Source: Bolinopsis microptera (lineage: Eukaryota > Ctenophora > Tentaculata > Lobata > Bolinopsidae). Taken from it: DNA of 64,000 nt. The notes under the pieces are model-generated. The model saw nothing but the letters and a program-made list of their open reading frames with translations. It did not search any database and was not told the origin of the DNA. This document shows positions 38,002 through 50,000 of this stretch, piece after piece (position 1 is the first letter of the stretch; each line of letters opens with the position of its first letter). The position numbers and the translations under genes are program-made. The stretch is from positions 10,158,635 through 10,222,634 of the forward strand of contig NC_087079.1 in the NCBI RefSeq assembly GCF_026151205.1. The letters run 5' to 3'.

Positions 38002-41000
38002 TGACTCGTTCTCTGTTTTATAGATCTGGTACATTGTTCGCTCGGAATGTTGTTCAATATAACACATACGGGGTGATGAAGTGATCACTGTGGATTAGTC
38101 TACCCAGCGGTCTCCAGTACTCTGTCTCTATCGGGTCCTTCAACGTTAAGCTGTTAAGCTGATGTTGTCGTTCTATTGTTTATATTGTGTAAATATAGTG
38201 TGGATACATGCGAATATATATTCTAAATAACTGAATTGTTTATATTATCTCTATAATAGACGAAATAACGTGCGCTCATTGGTCAGATATTTAATTGATG
38301 AACCAATGGACGTGGCGATCTGAACAGCGAGTCTCTTAACTTTATTTCTGCACTATAACCATGCTTGTATAGAAGAGAATTTATCACTACAAGTTGACCT
38401 TTAATTGTTTGTTAACACAATTGGAAACTATGGGAAGATGTAAAGGGATGACGTGTTCCCCTTATAGATCTAGATTGTAGAATATGCTATTTAGATATTG
38501 ACCACATTTGATATAATATTAATCGCAAACGGTCGGATATCGATTTTAAACCGAGTGGCAAATAGGATTAGGATAATTTAAATTTTCGAAATTTTCGACC
38601 GCCAGTTGCTAGAAATTTTCAAAAAATTATTCAGTATCCAGGAGAAACCCGACCAGTCCGTGGACTACTTATGACATGCTGGTAAGCAGATCATACCAGC
38701 TCAAAAGGTAGGTCTGTCTTCCGAGATGATCGCATTGCAAAGGGTAACCTCAATTCCGAACATTTATTGAAAACGGTTGATTACAGAAGGGAGGAGGGGA
38801 TAAGAATTACCAACAAATTAATTCCGTAATAAGTATGTGAACGACCCCTTACTATCATGTCAAAAGTAGTCCGCCGACTAGGTCGGGCTTCTTTGATACT
38901 GCCCTAGGATCTGTTATTTGTCTTGATTGATATGTCATTGTACGGTTCTTTTGCGATAGTCAAAACGCAACAACTAGCGCTGGATGGCGACAATTAGCGC
39001 TATCCAGCGCTAGTTGTCGCCACCCAGCGCTAGTTGTCGCTATCCAGCGCTAGTTGTCGCTGGCTATGCGACACTGTCGCACCCAATAGTTTGGGATGGC
39101 CAGCGCAACTGGCCATCGCAGAAAACAGTTCGATAACTAGCGCTGGATAGCGACAACTAGCGCTGGATAGCGACAACTAGCGCTGGATAGCGACAACCAG
39201 CGCTGGTCCAGCAGGGGCCCTGTTTTACGACAGATTGTCGCCCACATCCAGAAACACGCCATCTTGCCAGGCAGCCTGGGAGGAAATTTTTTTTGGGAGG
39301 AAAAAACGGGAGGAAAAAGAGGAAATTTGTAAAAAAATCAAAGAGGAACATCCTGTCAGTTTTGGAATACAGTGAAATATTCTGATTGGAGAATGCAGAT
39401 TGCTGTTGTGAAGTTACCAAATTTACGTGAACTTCAGATTCTTTTCAATCCCAGTTTATTGCTGTCCTACAAATTTCTTTAATGCCAAATGTCGTCTAAA
39501 ACACCCTATTTCGCAAACATTTTCCGGGGGGCTGTGCCCCCTACCCCCCGCCAAGGGGCTCCGCCCCTGGACCCCGCTGGTGGCTGCGCCCCCAGACCCC
39601 TGCCACAGCTTGCTCGCTTCGTTTGCTGCGCAGCTGGATAGGACACGTCGGCTCGCTTCGCTCGCCAACAGCCTCCCCCAAAGAAAAATCCTGGCTACGT
39701 CCCTGCTCGTGAATTGGTCCAGTGTTAAAAATTTGCGAGCGAAACGAGCGGGCCACAGAAAAAAGGCAAACTTGCGAGCGAAGCGAGTGGGCCACAGAAT
39801 TAAGAAAAAACCGCATCTGGGAGGAAATATAAAACTTTCTGGATGTGGGAACACCTTAGAAATCAGATGGATAGCTGCTCACTTCGGATTGTGGGGTAAT
39901 GAAAAAGCAGACGAGCTGGCCAAAATTGTAACAATAGTACATGCGTGGGAAATGGTTAATGGATATATTATAAGCCTCAAAATATGTTTAATTTATTCCG
40001 GCTATCTCTAAGCTGACCTAATAAAAATTTATAAAATAACTGATAAAATTAAAACTAAAAGGCCTTATCAAGAAACTTACAGGATGCCCTCGACTGAAAA
40101 TACCTCCAGCTCCTTTCATAATTGTATCTCTGATTTTAGATACTTTGTCAGCAGTCTGTTCAACTAGCGGCTGAAAGAAATTTCTAGGTCAAATTTAATA
40201 CTCAAACCCGAATTTGGGATTCCTCCATGAATCATGCTTAATGTAAGAAGAACAGTTTGATGAGTTGAGTTAAAAGTTCAGATTACATCGAATCTATGTA
40301 AAGAGAAGCTAGAGGTACTGGTCACAGAACCAGTACTGTCACATCGCTCTAGGGTGCTTAGTTTGTCTGTCAGTTTGTCTGTCAGTTTGTCTGTCAGTTT
40401 GTCTGTCAGTTTGTCTGTCAGTTTGTCTGTCAGTTTGTCTGTCAGTTTGTCTGTCAGTTTGTCAGTTTTGGTTTTGTCCGTAGTATTCCTTTCTCGCAAA
40501 CTTTCGGTGAAACTCTGTAGTGATCAATATAAAGCTTTGATATGAAAGGAAAAAGCGTTAATAATAGTACTGGCAACTATTGTGAGTATAACCCTTAACC
40601 ATGGCCTTGTAACACTGTAACTATGTTATTAACTATAACAGTATAACACCTGTAACCATGTTAGCATCTGTAACCATGGTGATACATGTAACTATGGTGA
40701 CACTCACCTGTCCGACGCAGTCAAATACTTTAGTTCTGCAGCCGTTGTGTACGTTAACTTTACATTTGTTGCACTGGTAAACCCGCTGTAACATCGTGGC
40801 TGAAAAAAATTCAGATTAAAAAGATTAGGCGAATTTAAAAAGATAAGGCGAATTTCTAGAACTGGAGATTCGACGAGATTTGTATCATCCTCCCTCCTCC
40901 TGACTCAAGAAGTCGTATGAAATAAGAGTTATTGAATTTTTCAGTAAACTCACTGTCTGTAAGATAACCTACACTGTCTGTAATAACCTACGTTTTTGAC

Positions 41001-44000
41001 AATGATCACATGACTTCATCTCCGTCATGCTGAGTTGAACCCACTCATGTTCACCTTGTTCTGAAGTGTTAATATCGTCACTATTGGTAACGGGTTTTTA
41101 CTGAGCTGTAATAACATGTTGTTCATATGAATAAATAATCTATCAGCTTGTAAAATAACAATGGTGAAACAGTCCTTTTATGGACTGAGAACAAGATCAA
41201 CACACGCAAATAATGGTTCCTGAGTGAAACTGACCTATAATGCTGTTGATACTTTTATTGTCCTCGTCATCAGAAAGTGAGCCACTGTTCACAACCCCAG
41301 ACTCCTCCAGCAGTCTTAACTGAAATAAAATACAGTTCAGAGAAAACGTATTAAGTATTTCTAGAGAAGATTCCGTAGATGATAACTTACTGCGATTGAA
41401 AATATTTTGAGACGTGTAAATTTAAGACGATTGAACAGACAGTCACATTTATAGATTATTAACCTATAGTTCCCCAGCTGTTGTAGTCAAATGAACCGTA
41501 ATAATTAGAATCTGAACCTTGTGGGCATGGAATAAACTGGTTTTATTTGTATTCTCGAAAAATTGCCTACAACATTGACTAAAAATGTAGCCTGTGAAGA
41601 GGGATCGAAGACTTTTTTAATGATTTTATTATCATCCATCATATTTTTCGATCCAACAAAAAATATTAAGTAAAACCGCTTGAATTTTCTTTTAAAACGG
41701 ATTAGGTTATAAACAGAAGTTATACACATTACACAGGACGATCAATATAATACAAATATATAACAAACCAAAAAAACCGTCATTTACATAAAACGATAAT
41801 AATATCTCTTAATTCAAAATTCGACATTCCCCATTTTCTATCCTTATATAACCCTTTGTTATAGCTAATAAAGGAGCTGTTCTTCTCTAATGTTTTAGAG
41901 CTAGTCATTACCTTACATTTATCATTCCTGCATTTTCGTGATGGTGATCTTCGTGATGGTGATCTTCGTGATGGTGATCTTCGTGATGGTGATCTTCGTG
42001 ATGGTGATCTTTGTGATGGTGATCTTCTTGATGGTGATCTTCGTGATGGTGATCTTCTTGATGGTGATTTTCGTGATCGTGATCTTCGTGATCTTGATCT
42101 TCGTGGTCGTGATCTTCGTGATCGTGATCTTCGTGATCGTGATCTACGTGATCATGGTCTTCGTGATCTTCGTGATGGTGATCTTCGTGATGATGATCTT
42201 CTTGATCGTGATCTTCGTGATCGTGATCTTCGTGATCGTGATCTTCGTGATCGTGATCGTGATCTTCGTGGTCGTGGTCTATATGATCTTCGTGATCTTC
42301 GTGGCATGTTTTGCATTGTTTTGCGCACATAACTGTGAGAGGGTTTTTCTTCATGGGGCACCGAGAATTGCAGAAGTTGCCGAATTCTGTGCAATATTCC
42401 CAGTTATCATCACAAGATCCAGCTGAAAAACAATAGGTTTTTAAGATATAAGAATAATGTAGCTATTTGTTAACTCATCTGTTGTTCTCAGTTTGAAAGC
42501 ATGGCTGACTGAATATATAATTTATTACGAACTGTACGAGTACAATAATTGAACTTATTTTTACAATTAGTTACAGAATTACAGGAACATCGATCATGGG
42601 ACATAGCAATGAATGTGATATTCGGAAAATATCCTCACCTGGGCTTTCTAGCAGCATATCCCTGGTAGCACCGAACATGTACATTTTCCTAACCAACTCC
42701 CCACTCTTAGCAAGAACACACTCCATGTTACTGATCTGTGTGCACTCAGTGAGGAAGGCTCCTACACAGGCCTGGTCAGCTAAACACTTCTCCTGACACT
42801 CCTTTACTGTTGTAAACTTGGAGCGGGACAGAACATCTGACTCCTCGTACCCGTGGTAGTATTTCCAAGCTGGAGGTCCGCTCATCAGATCAGATGTGGT
42901 GAGAGGTGAGTCCTCAGAGATGCACAAACCACAAGTTTCAGGACAGTTCTCCGTCATCCACTCAGAGTAAAGCCCGTCATCACAGAGTTCACTACAGTTG
43001 GTGCACTGGGCTGATGTGTCTTTACACTCTCCTGACTGGAACATCTCCTCTCCAGTTCCCCAGGGCAGCTGGGTGTTGTCTTTAGCTGGACAGGAGCCAC
43101 TCTGAGCTGCATTTAAGCTAAGGGTTAGAGCGAGGAGGAGGAATCTTAGTGAACAGTGAGAGGAAGACATATTCCAGGTTGCACAATCAGAAGAGAAGTG
43201 GTGAGATAATGAGGAGTTGAGATTAGAGCACGGGTTTTATATGATAATTGTCAATTAAGCTGGCCTTTTGTTCTAAATTCCTTGCTTTATTCAGGTTTCA
43301 AAACTATTGTGTTGTTATATGTTTTCAAAGCTTTATAATATTTAACAAGCTCTGAATTGAGTTAGGAAGAAGAAAGAACATCAAATTAATTTTAAGCGAA
43401 TCAGTATTAACAAATAACAATATATAAACATTAAACAATCACAAAAGTTTTAACTAGCCGTTTCTTTGTGTTAAATCCTGCGTGATCTTTGACGAAGTCG
43501 AGGTCTTTGTTGCGTAGGGAGTTTCACCATGTAGATGAACTCAGATATCTTCGTTTTGAGAAAATGTCTAAAACTTCGCAAGGTGAGAGAGTACACGAAG
43601 AAATTAGACATGATATTGAGATATGTAAGGTATATTGCAGCTCGGTATGCTGTATTGCTGTGCTCCATTCCCAATGACGATGACACTATCACCACCATCG
43701 AAGGTATATAGGAGACAAGGAAAACTCCCAAAGTTAGAAGCACTGTCATCACACCCTCCCATCTCAGAATCTCTCCGTGGCGGGAACCAGCTCTCTTTGC
43801 CACGATCAGGAGAATAAGTGATGTTGCTGCCAGAGTGACATATGACAAGATACTGACCGCAAGAAATATGATTGAAAAAGACGACATATACCACGAAGGA
43901 AGGCTGGACGAGAAGTAGTCATAGTTACAAGTATATACACAGTAACTAAAATGTATTGTGTCCCTGTCGTAGAATATGTTGACCACTAGAGTTGGACAAT

Positions 44001-47000
44001 ACAAGCCCAACTCAAGGAGCCACATAGCAGTACAGATACTATGTCCAAACCTCATGGACCAAGCTCCCGTTTTCAGGGGAAACTTAACGATTATCAACTT
44101 CAGTGTACACAAAGTACATGTCAGGTATGTGGTCACACCTCCACAGATATACGTCATGTTTTCAGTCGCGTGACAGAGCAGCTCACCCCATATCCAGCGA
44201 TCTGCGATAAAAGCCAGAATGATGGGGAAGACTCTGAATACAGTCTGCAGGATATCACTTCCAGCCATGTGCTGTATCACTGTCACTATTACCTTGTGTT
44301 ATTTGATAGCGTCATGTTTGATAGTCGCTACAAGAATGATACTGTCTCCTATTAAAGATGCTAGCAAAACAGTCAAGCTCCACAAAATCAAAATGTATCG
44401 CTCTCTCTCATCAACTATCTCATTCAGAGTCTTGTTGTCAGTCTGCATATTTTTATGGAGTCTTCCTGGTCATTGGGAGACGGTTACATAACATATTACA
44501 ATACCTCTCAATGACAATATGTTGCATATATGTGCATTTAACAACTCCTGCTTCAAGATACAACAATAATAATAATACCAACAAATGTCCAGTATTGTTT
44601 TGCAACAGAGAACAGAGAGACATCAGATCGGTTAAAGTACTCAATGCGACTCATACAAAACGTTGGGATGGCAGTGAATTAATGAACCTCATCCTTTTAT
44701 TAAAGAGTACCAGAAAAGCAGAGCCTGCTAAAATATTCGGTGAAATTTTGATTTTCGATTATCTTAGACTTAGATTTGCGATAACTATGCACGTGATCTA
44801 AAATGTAAAATACCATTGGTTGTGGGAGTTGATAGATGAATACACGGCATGAAATTTGTTCTTTAGTAGATACAGCTTCTCCTAGAGGATAAAGCATCAT
44901 ACAGTCTTCCTCATGAATCCAACTTCATCATATTAAAAGGTGATCACACCTCACGGATTCTGACTTGAATCTTCATTTGAAAAAAATTAACACGAATATT
45001 TTTCGAGTTGACAAATTCCTCGAACCAGTGGTGGTACTAAGTTATACCAGAAAGAATTATTTCAATCGGGCACTCAGTGACTGAGCTATAAAAGTATAAA
45101 GGCCAACGTATGGGTACTGACTTTTGGCTTACCCTGTAATAATCTGGATACTTCGGCGATGAAATAATAAACTCGATGACAAAAACAGCAGGCGATGCTC
45201 TGGTAATTGCTATTGCTCTTATTTAAGATTACTGAGGCTGCAAGTGTGAAGGGATAAGATCTACAAATGGTTCCCAATCCACACATCATTCGAGTCTTTC
45301 ACTACATTATAACTGCGCTGTCTCTGTTGTTATCGCCTACTGTCATGACGTGTTTGTACAGGGTGGGCCAAAAGTCAGTACCCATACGTTGGCCTTTATA
45401 GCTCAGTCACTGAGTGCCCAATTTAAATACTTCTTTCTGGTATGACTTAGTACCACCACTGGTTCGAGGAATTTGTCAACTCGAAAAATATTCGCGTTCA
45501 TTTTTTTCAAATGGAGGTTCATTTTCACATTTATTTGATAGTTTGGATAGTCGGATCAAGCTAAATGTTATTGAATTGTGTTTGGCCATTCGAATTACGT
45601 TTGTCCTGAAAGAATTAGAACTGTAGCTTCTCAGATGACCGAGATATGAAGCATAACGAGTTTATTCATTACGTGTGATCAGGTGATTGGTTTACCTAAT
45701 CACGTGATAAGGTGCCCCCGCTAACTACCCCGTTAAACATTATGGGAATTGTTAAGGGTGCCCAATGAAGGTGTCGTGTCACGGTGTCACATAATAACCC
45801 AGTCAATATTGTTAACGAGATACAGAAAATGCTTGATAACTTCGTCATTTCTAATCCGTTTTGCCTCATGTTTTCAGATCATATGCAACATTTGATAATC
45901 TACCGTCTCTGAAAAAAATTAGGCGTTCAGTATGTTTAGAGAAAACAATATAGGTGTTTTAATATTGTAGGGGCGTGGTCTAAAATATTCGAATTTTCAA
46001 ATTTTGACGACGGAATCCTCGAACCAGTAAGTACAGTATGCCATCTGCAAAGCAACAGCTCTCAAATATAAAACACGGCGGAGCTATTAAGGCCAACGAA
46101 TGGGTACTGACTTTTGGCCCACCCTGTACTTTGTAGGCATTTTGATATTGAGCGACGGTGATGGTGCAATTTGTAAATCATACTGATCAATCTTCTGAAA
46201 TGAAGGAATCAATTTTCCGGAAGAGTTGTTTCTCAAGTCCAGTATGTAATATAATTACTATCCCGGCCCATGCAGTCAGATCGTGAGATCACATCCTTTT
46301 ACAATCTACAATCTCCATGTGCATGATCGATCGATTAGATCATGTATGTGACTTATTATATGCGCGTAAGTAAACTGCGCGTTTAGTTCGCGCGCTAACT
46401 TCTGGAGAAAACTTTTACGCGCGTGACGTTTACCGATTTCAGAAGACGTTTCCCTGAAATGTGTAGTGGATTTTGTAGTGGATTTTGCGCGCCGCACGTA
46501 CGTTACAATATTTATTATTGTAGAATCTACGACGGTAGCCGTCAGAGTTCTCAATAGACTGCTCGTATTTTTAGACAATAAGATATGAATAACGTAATAA
46601 CACATCCAACCCCATTCAGCTGAATGGATCAGGCCGTCCATCCCAAAATAGCTGAAGTCCCCTAAAATACAGACTGAGAATCTTGACCCCCGTAGTGCAT
46701 TTATGTTCCGGGGTAGGTGGAACATGTTTTGGTGGTTAAATAGTTAGTACTTGTCCCAAACCATCAGAAAAACCGAGTTTCGACCTCCCAACCCACTCAG
46801 GCCACTCCCAGGGGCCACGCCCATCCCAAAATTACTGAAATCCAGGTAAAATCAAGACCGAAAATCTTTACCCCCGTAGTGCATTTATGTTCCGGGGTAG
46901 GTGAAACATGTTTTGGTGGTTAAATAGTTAGTACTTGTCCCAAACCATCAGAAAAACCGAGTTTCGACCTCCCAACCCACTCAGGCCACTCCCAGGGGCC

Positions 47001-50000
47001 ACGCCCATCCCAAAATTACTGAAATCACTGAAATTACTGAAATTACTGAAATTACTGAAATCCAAGTAAAATCAAGACCGAAAATCTTTACCCCCGTAGT
47101 GCATTTATGTTCCGGGGTAGATGGAACATGTTTTGGTGGTTAAATAGTTAGTACTTGTCCCAAACCATCATAAAAACCGAGTTTCGACCTCCCAACCCAC
47201 TCAGGCCACTCCCAGGGGCCACGCCCATCCCAAAATTACTGAAATCCAGGTAAAATCAAGACCGAAAATCTTTACCCCCGTAGTGCATTTATGTTCCGGG
47301 GTAGGTGGAACATGTTTTGGTGGTTAAATAGTTAGTACTTGTCCCAAACCATCAGAAAAACCGAGTTTCGACCCCCCAACCCACTCAGGCCACTCCCAGG
47401 GGCCACGCCCATCCCAAAATTACTGAAAATTAGGTAAAATCAAGACCGAAAATCTTTACCCCCGTAGTGCATTTATGTTCCGGGGTAGGTGGAACATGTT
47501 TTGGTGGTAAAATAGTTAGTACTTGTCCCAAACCATCAGAAAAACCGAGTTTCGACCCCCCAGCCCACTCAGGCCACTCCCAGGGGCCACGCCCATCCCA
47601 AAATTCCTGAAATCACTGAAATTACTGAAAATTAGGTAAAATCAAGACCGAAAATCTTTACCCCCGTAGTGCATTTATGTTCCGGGGTAGGTGGAACATG
47701 TTTTGGTGGTTAAATAGTTAGTACTTGTCCCAAACCATCAGAAAAACCGAGTTTCGACCTCCCAACCCACTCAGGCCACTCCCAGGGGCCACGCCCATCC
47801 CAAAATTACGGAAAATTAGGTAAAATCAAGACCGAAAATCGTTACCCCCGTAGTGGATTTATGTTCCGGGGTAGGTGGAACATGTTTTGGTGGTTAAATA
47901 GTTAGTACTTGTCCAAAACCATCAGAAAAACCGAGTTTCGACCTCCCAACCCACTCAGGCCACTCCCAGGGGCCACGCCCATCCCAAAAATACTGAAATC
48001 ACTGAAATTACTGAAAATTAGGTAAAATCAAGACAAAAAATCTTTACCCCCGTAGTGCATTTATGTTCCGGGGTAGGTGGAACATGTTTTGGTGGTTAAA
48101 TAGTTAGTACTTGTCCCAAACCATCATAAAAACCGAGTTTCGACCTCCCAACCCACTCAGGCCACTCCCAGGGGCCACGCCCATCCCAAAATTACTGAAA
48201 ATTAGGCAAAATCAAGACCGAAAATCTTTACCCCCGTAGTGCATTTATGTTCCGGGGTAGGTGGAACATGTTTTGGTGGTTAAATAGTTAGTACTTGTCC
48301 CAAACCATCAGAAAAACCGAGTTTCGACCTCCCAACCCACTCAGGCCACTCCCAGGGGCCACGCCCATCCCAAAATTAATTGAAAATTAGGTAAAATCAA
48401 GACCGAAAATCTTTACCCCCGTAGTGCATTTATGTTCCGGGGTAGGTGGAACATGTTTTGGTGGTTTAATAGTTAGTACTTGTCCCAAACCATCAGAAAA
48501 ACCGAGTTTCGACCTCCCAACCCACTCAGGACACTCCCAGGGGCCACGCCCATCCCAAAATTACTAAAAATTATGTAAAATCAAGACCGAAAATCTTTAC
48601 CCCCGTAGTGCATTTATGTTCCGGGGTAGGTGGAACATGTTTTGGTGGTTAAATAGTTAGTACTTGTCAACCAAATCAGTCACGAAAGGGAGCACTTCAG
48701 GGTATGATTTTATTCGAATTAGTATTACATACTGCAGAAGTCCGCAAAGGGATTAAAAATGACGAAGTTATCAAGCAACCTGTTTATCTTGGTATCGAAT
48801 TGGGTGAATAATCATGTGATAGCGTGCTAAGGCCTAAGATACCGTAATTGGGCTTTCTGCACGATTCCCATAGGGCGGATCAAGTCTCAACCCAATAAAC
48901 TGATCGCACGTATGCGTAAGGGGTCGTTCACATATCATATAATCGATATTTTGTCAATCATCCTCGATACGTACCTCTGAAGGCAGGGCTCCCGCTCCCG
49001 AGCTCGCACTGCAAAAGGGAGGGCTGCACTCCTTGAGTAATTCTTACTTTTTATGCCATTAAGGGGTCGTTCACATATCATATAATCGATATTTTGTCAA
49101 TCATCCTCGATACGTACCTCTGAAGGCAGGGCTCCCGCTCCCGAGCTCGCACTGCAAAAGGGAGGGCTGCACTCCTTGAGTAATTCTTACTTTTTATGCC
49201 ATTGTCCCCCCCCCCCACACCATACTACACTGATCGTTTATATTGTATATGATATGAGCCAAAAATATTTTGTCTGGGCCAAGAGGTGTAGGAAGCGGGG
49301 GGAGGGGCATCGCTTCCCCCATGAAATCCGGGCAAGGGGCCAAAAAGGGCCAACTTTTTAATTTAGGTTCCTAAAAATTTTTCCCTGAAAATTTTCAAAG
49401 TCAAAAATTTTCAAATTTTTCTTGGAAACTACTTTTGTTCATGTTTCATGCTACTCTGATCATTCTGAGCCAAAAATATTTTTTTCGGTTTTCGAAGTTC
49501 GATATACGATTTTGGAATCAAGGGTTCCCCTTTGTAATGCGATCTCGGAAGGCAGGACTCCCCTTCGCAATACGAGCTCGGAAGCGGGAGCTCTGCTTTC
49601 AGAGGTACGTATCGAGAATGACTCGGACCGAAAATTTTCTAAGTCAAAAATTTTCAAAGTTTTCTTGGAAACTACTTTTGTTCATGTTTCATGCTACTCT
49701 GATCATTCTGAGCCAAAAATATTTTTTTCGGTTTTCGAAGTTCGATATACGATTTTGGAATCAAGGGTTCCCCTTTGTAATGCGATCTCGGAAGGCAGGA
49801 CTCCCCTTCGCAATACGAGCTCGGAAGCGGGAGCTCTGCTTTCAGAGGTACGTATCGAGAATGACTCGGACCGAAAATTTTCTAAGTCAAAAATTTTCAA
49901 AGTTTTCTTGGAAACTACTTTTGTTCATGTTTCATGCTACTCTGATCATTCTGAGCCAAAAATATTTTTTTCGGTTTTCGAAGTTCGATATACGATTTTG

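Larger units (their letters stand above)
36592..39849. mobile_element. Composite 3.26-kb DNA transposon flanked by 8-bp target duplication
   Basis: It begins CCCACATCCAGAAA and ends with the reverse complement TTTCTGGATGTGGG. AACACCTT lies on both outer sides (36,584-36,591 and 39,850-39,857). Inside, the first 400 bp (36,592-36,991) recur almost identically at 39,241-39,641, where the copy runs on to the right end as a complete 609-bp element. So two copies of one MITE bracket about 2.25 kb of other DNA, and the whole unit appears to have inserted at once. Eight-bp duplications suggest a hAT or P-type transposase; no transposase ORF is present. The shared block has palindromic GC patches such as GGGGCTCCGCCCC. 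Confidence 0.85.
36235..40011 (+). pseudogene. LINE-type RNase H fragment split by a 3.26-kb insertion
   Basis: The left part (about 36,240-36,591) encodes RNase H core pieces: TDGS, GAGYII, YQTELIAIIEA and, in a shifted frame after a (CA)n run, IIIWSDSLSSIQAI. The right part (39,850-about 39,930) gives EIRWIAAH, GNEKADELAK. These match the four acidic positions of retrotransposon RNase H (D in TDGS, E in QTEL, D in WSDS, D in KAD). Skipping 36,592-39,849 plus one copy of the 8-bp duplication makes the reading frame continuous across the gap. The microsatellite frame shift shows it is dead. No RT domain was seen upstream. Confidence 0.75.

Noticed and set aside
41938-42426. 162-codon plus-strand frame of Met/Val/Ile/Phe repeats as a membrane protein
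   Set aside because: It is the reverse strand of the His-rich tail exon; the minus frame joins in phase to a signal-peptide exon with Cys modules.
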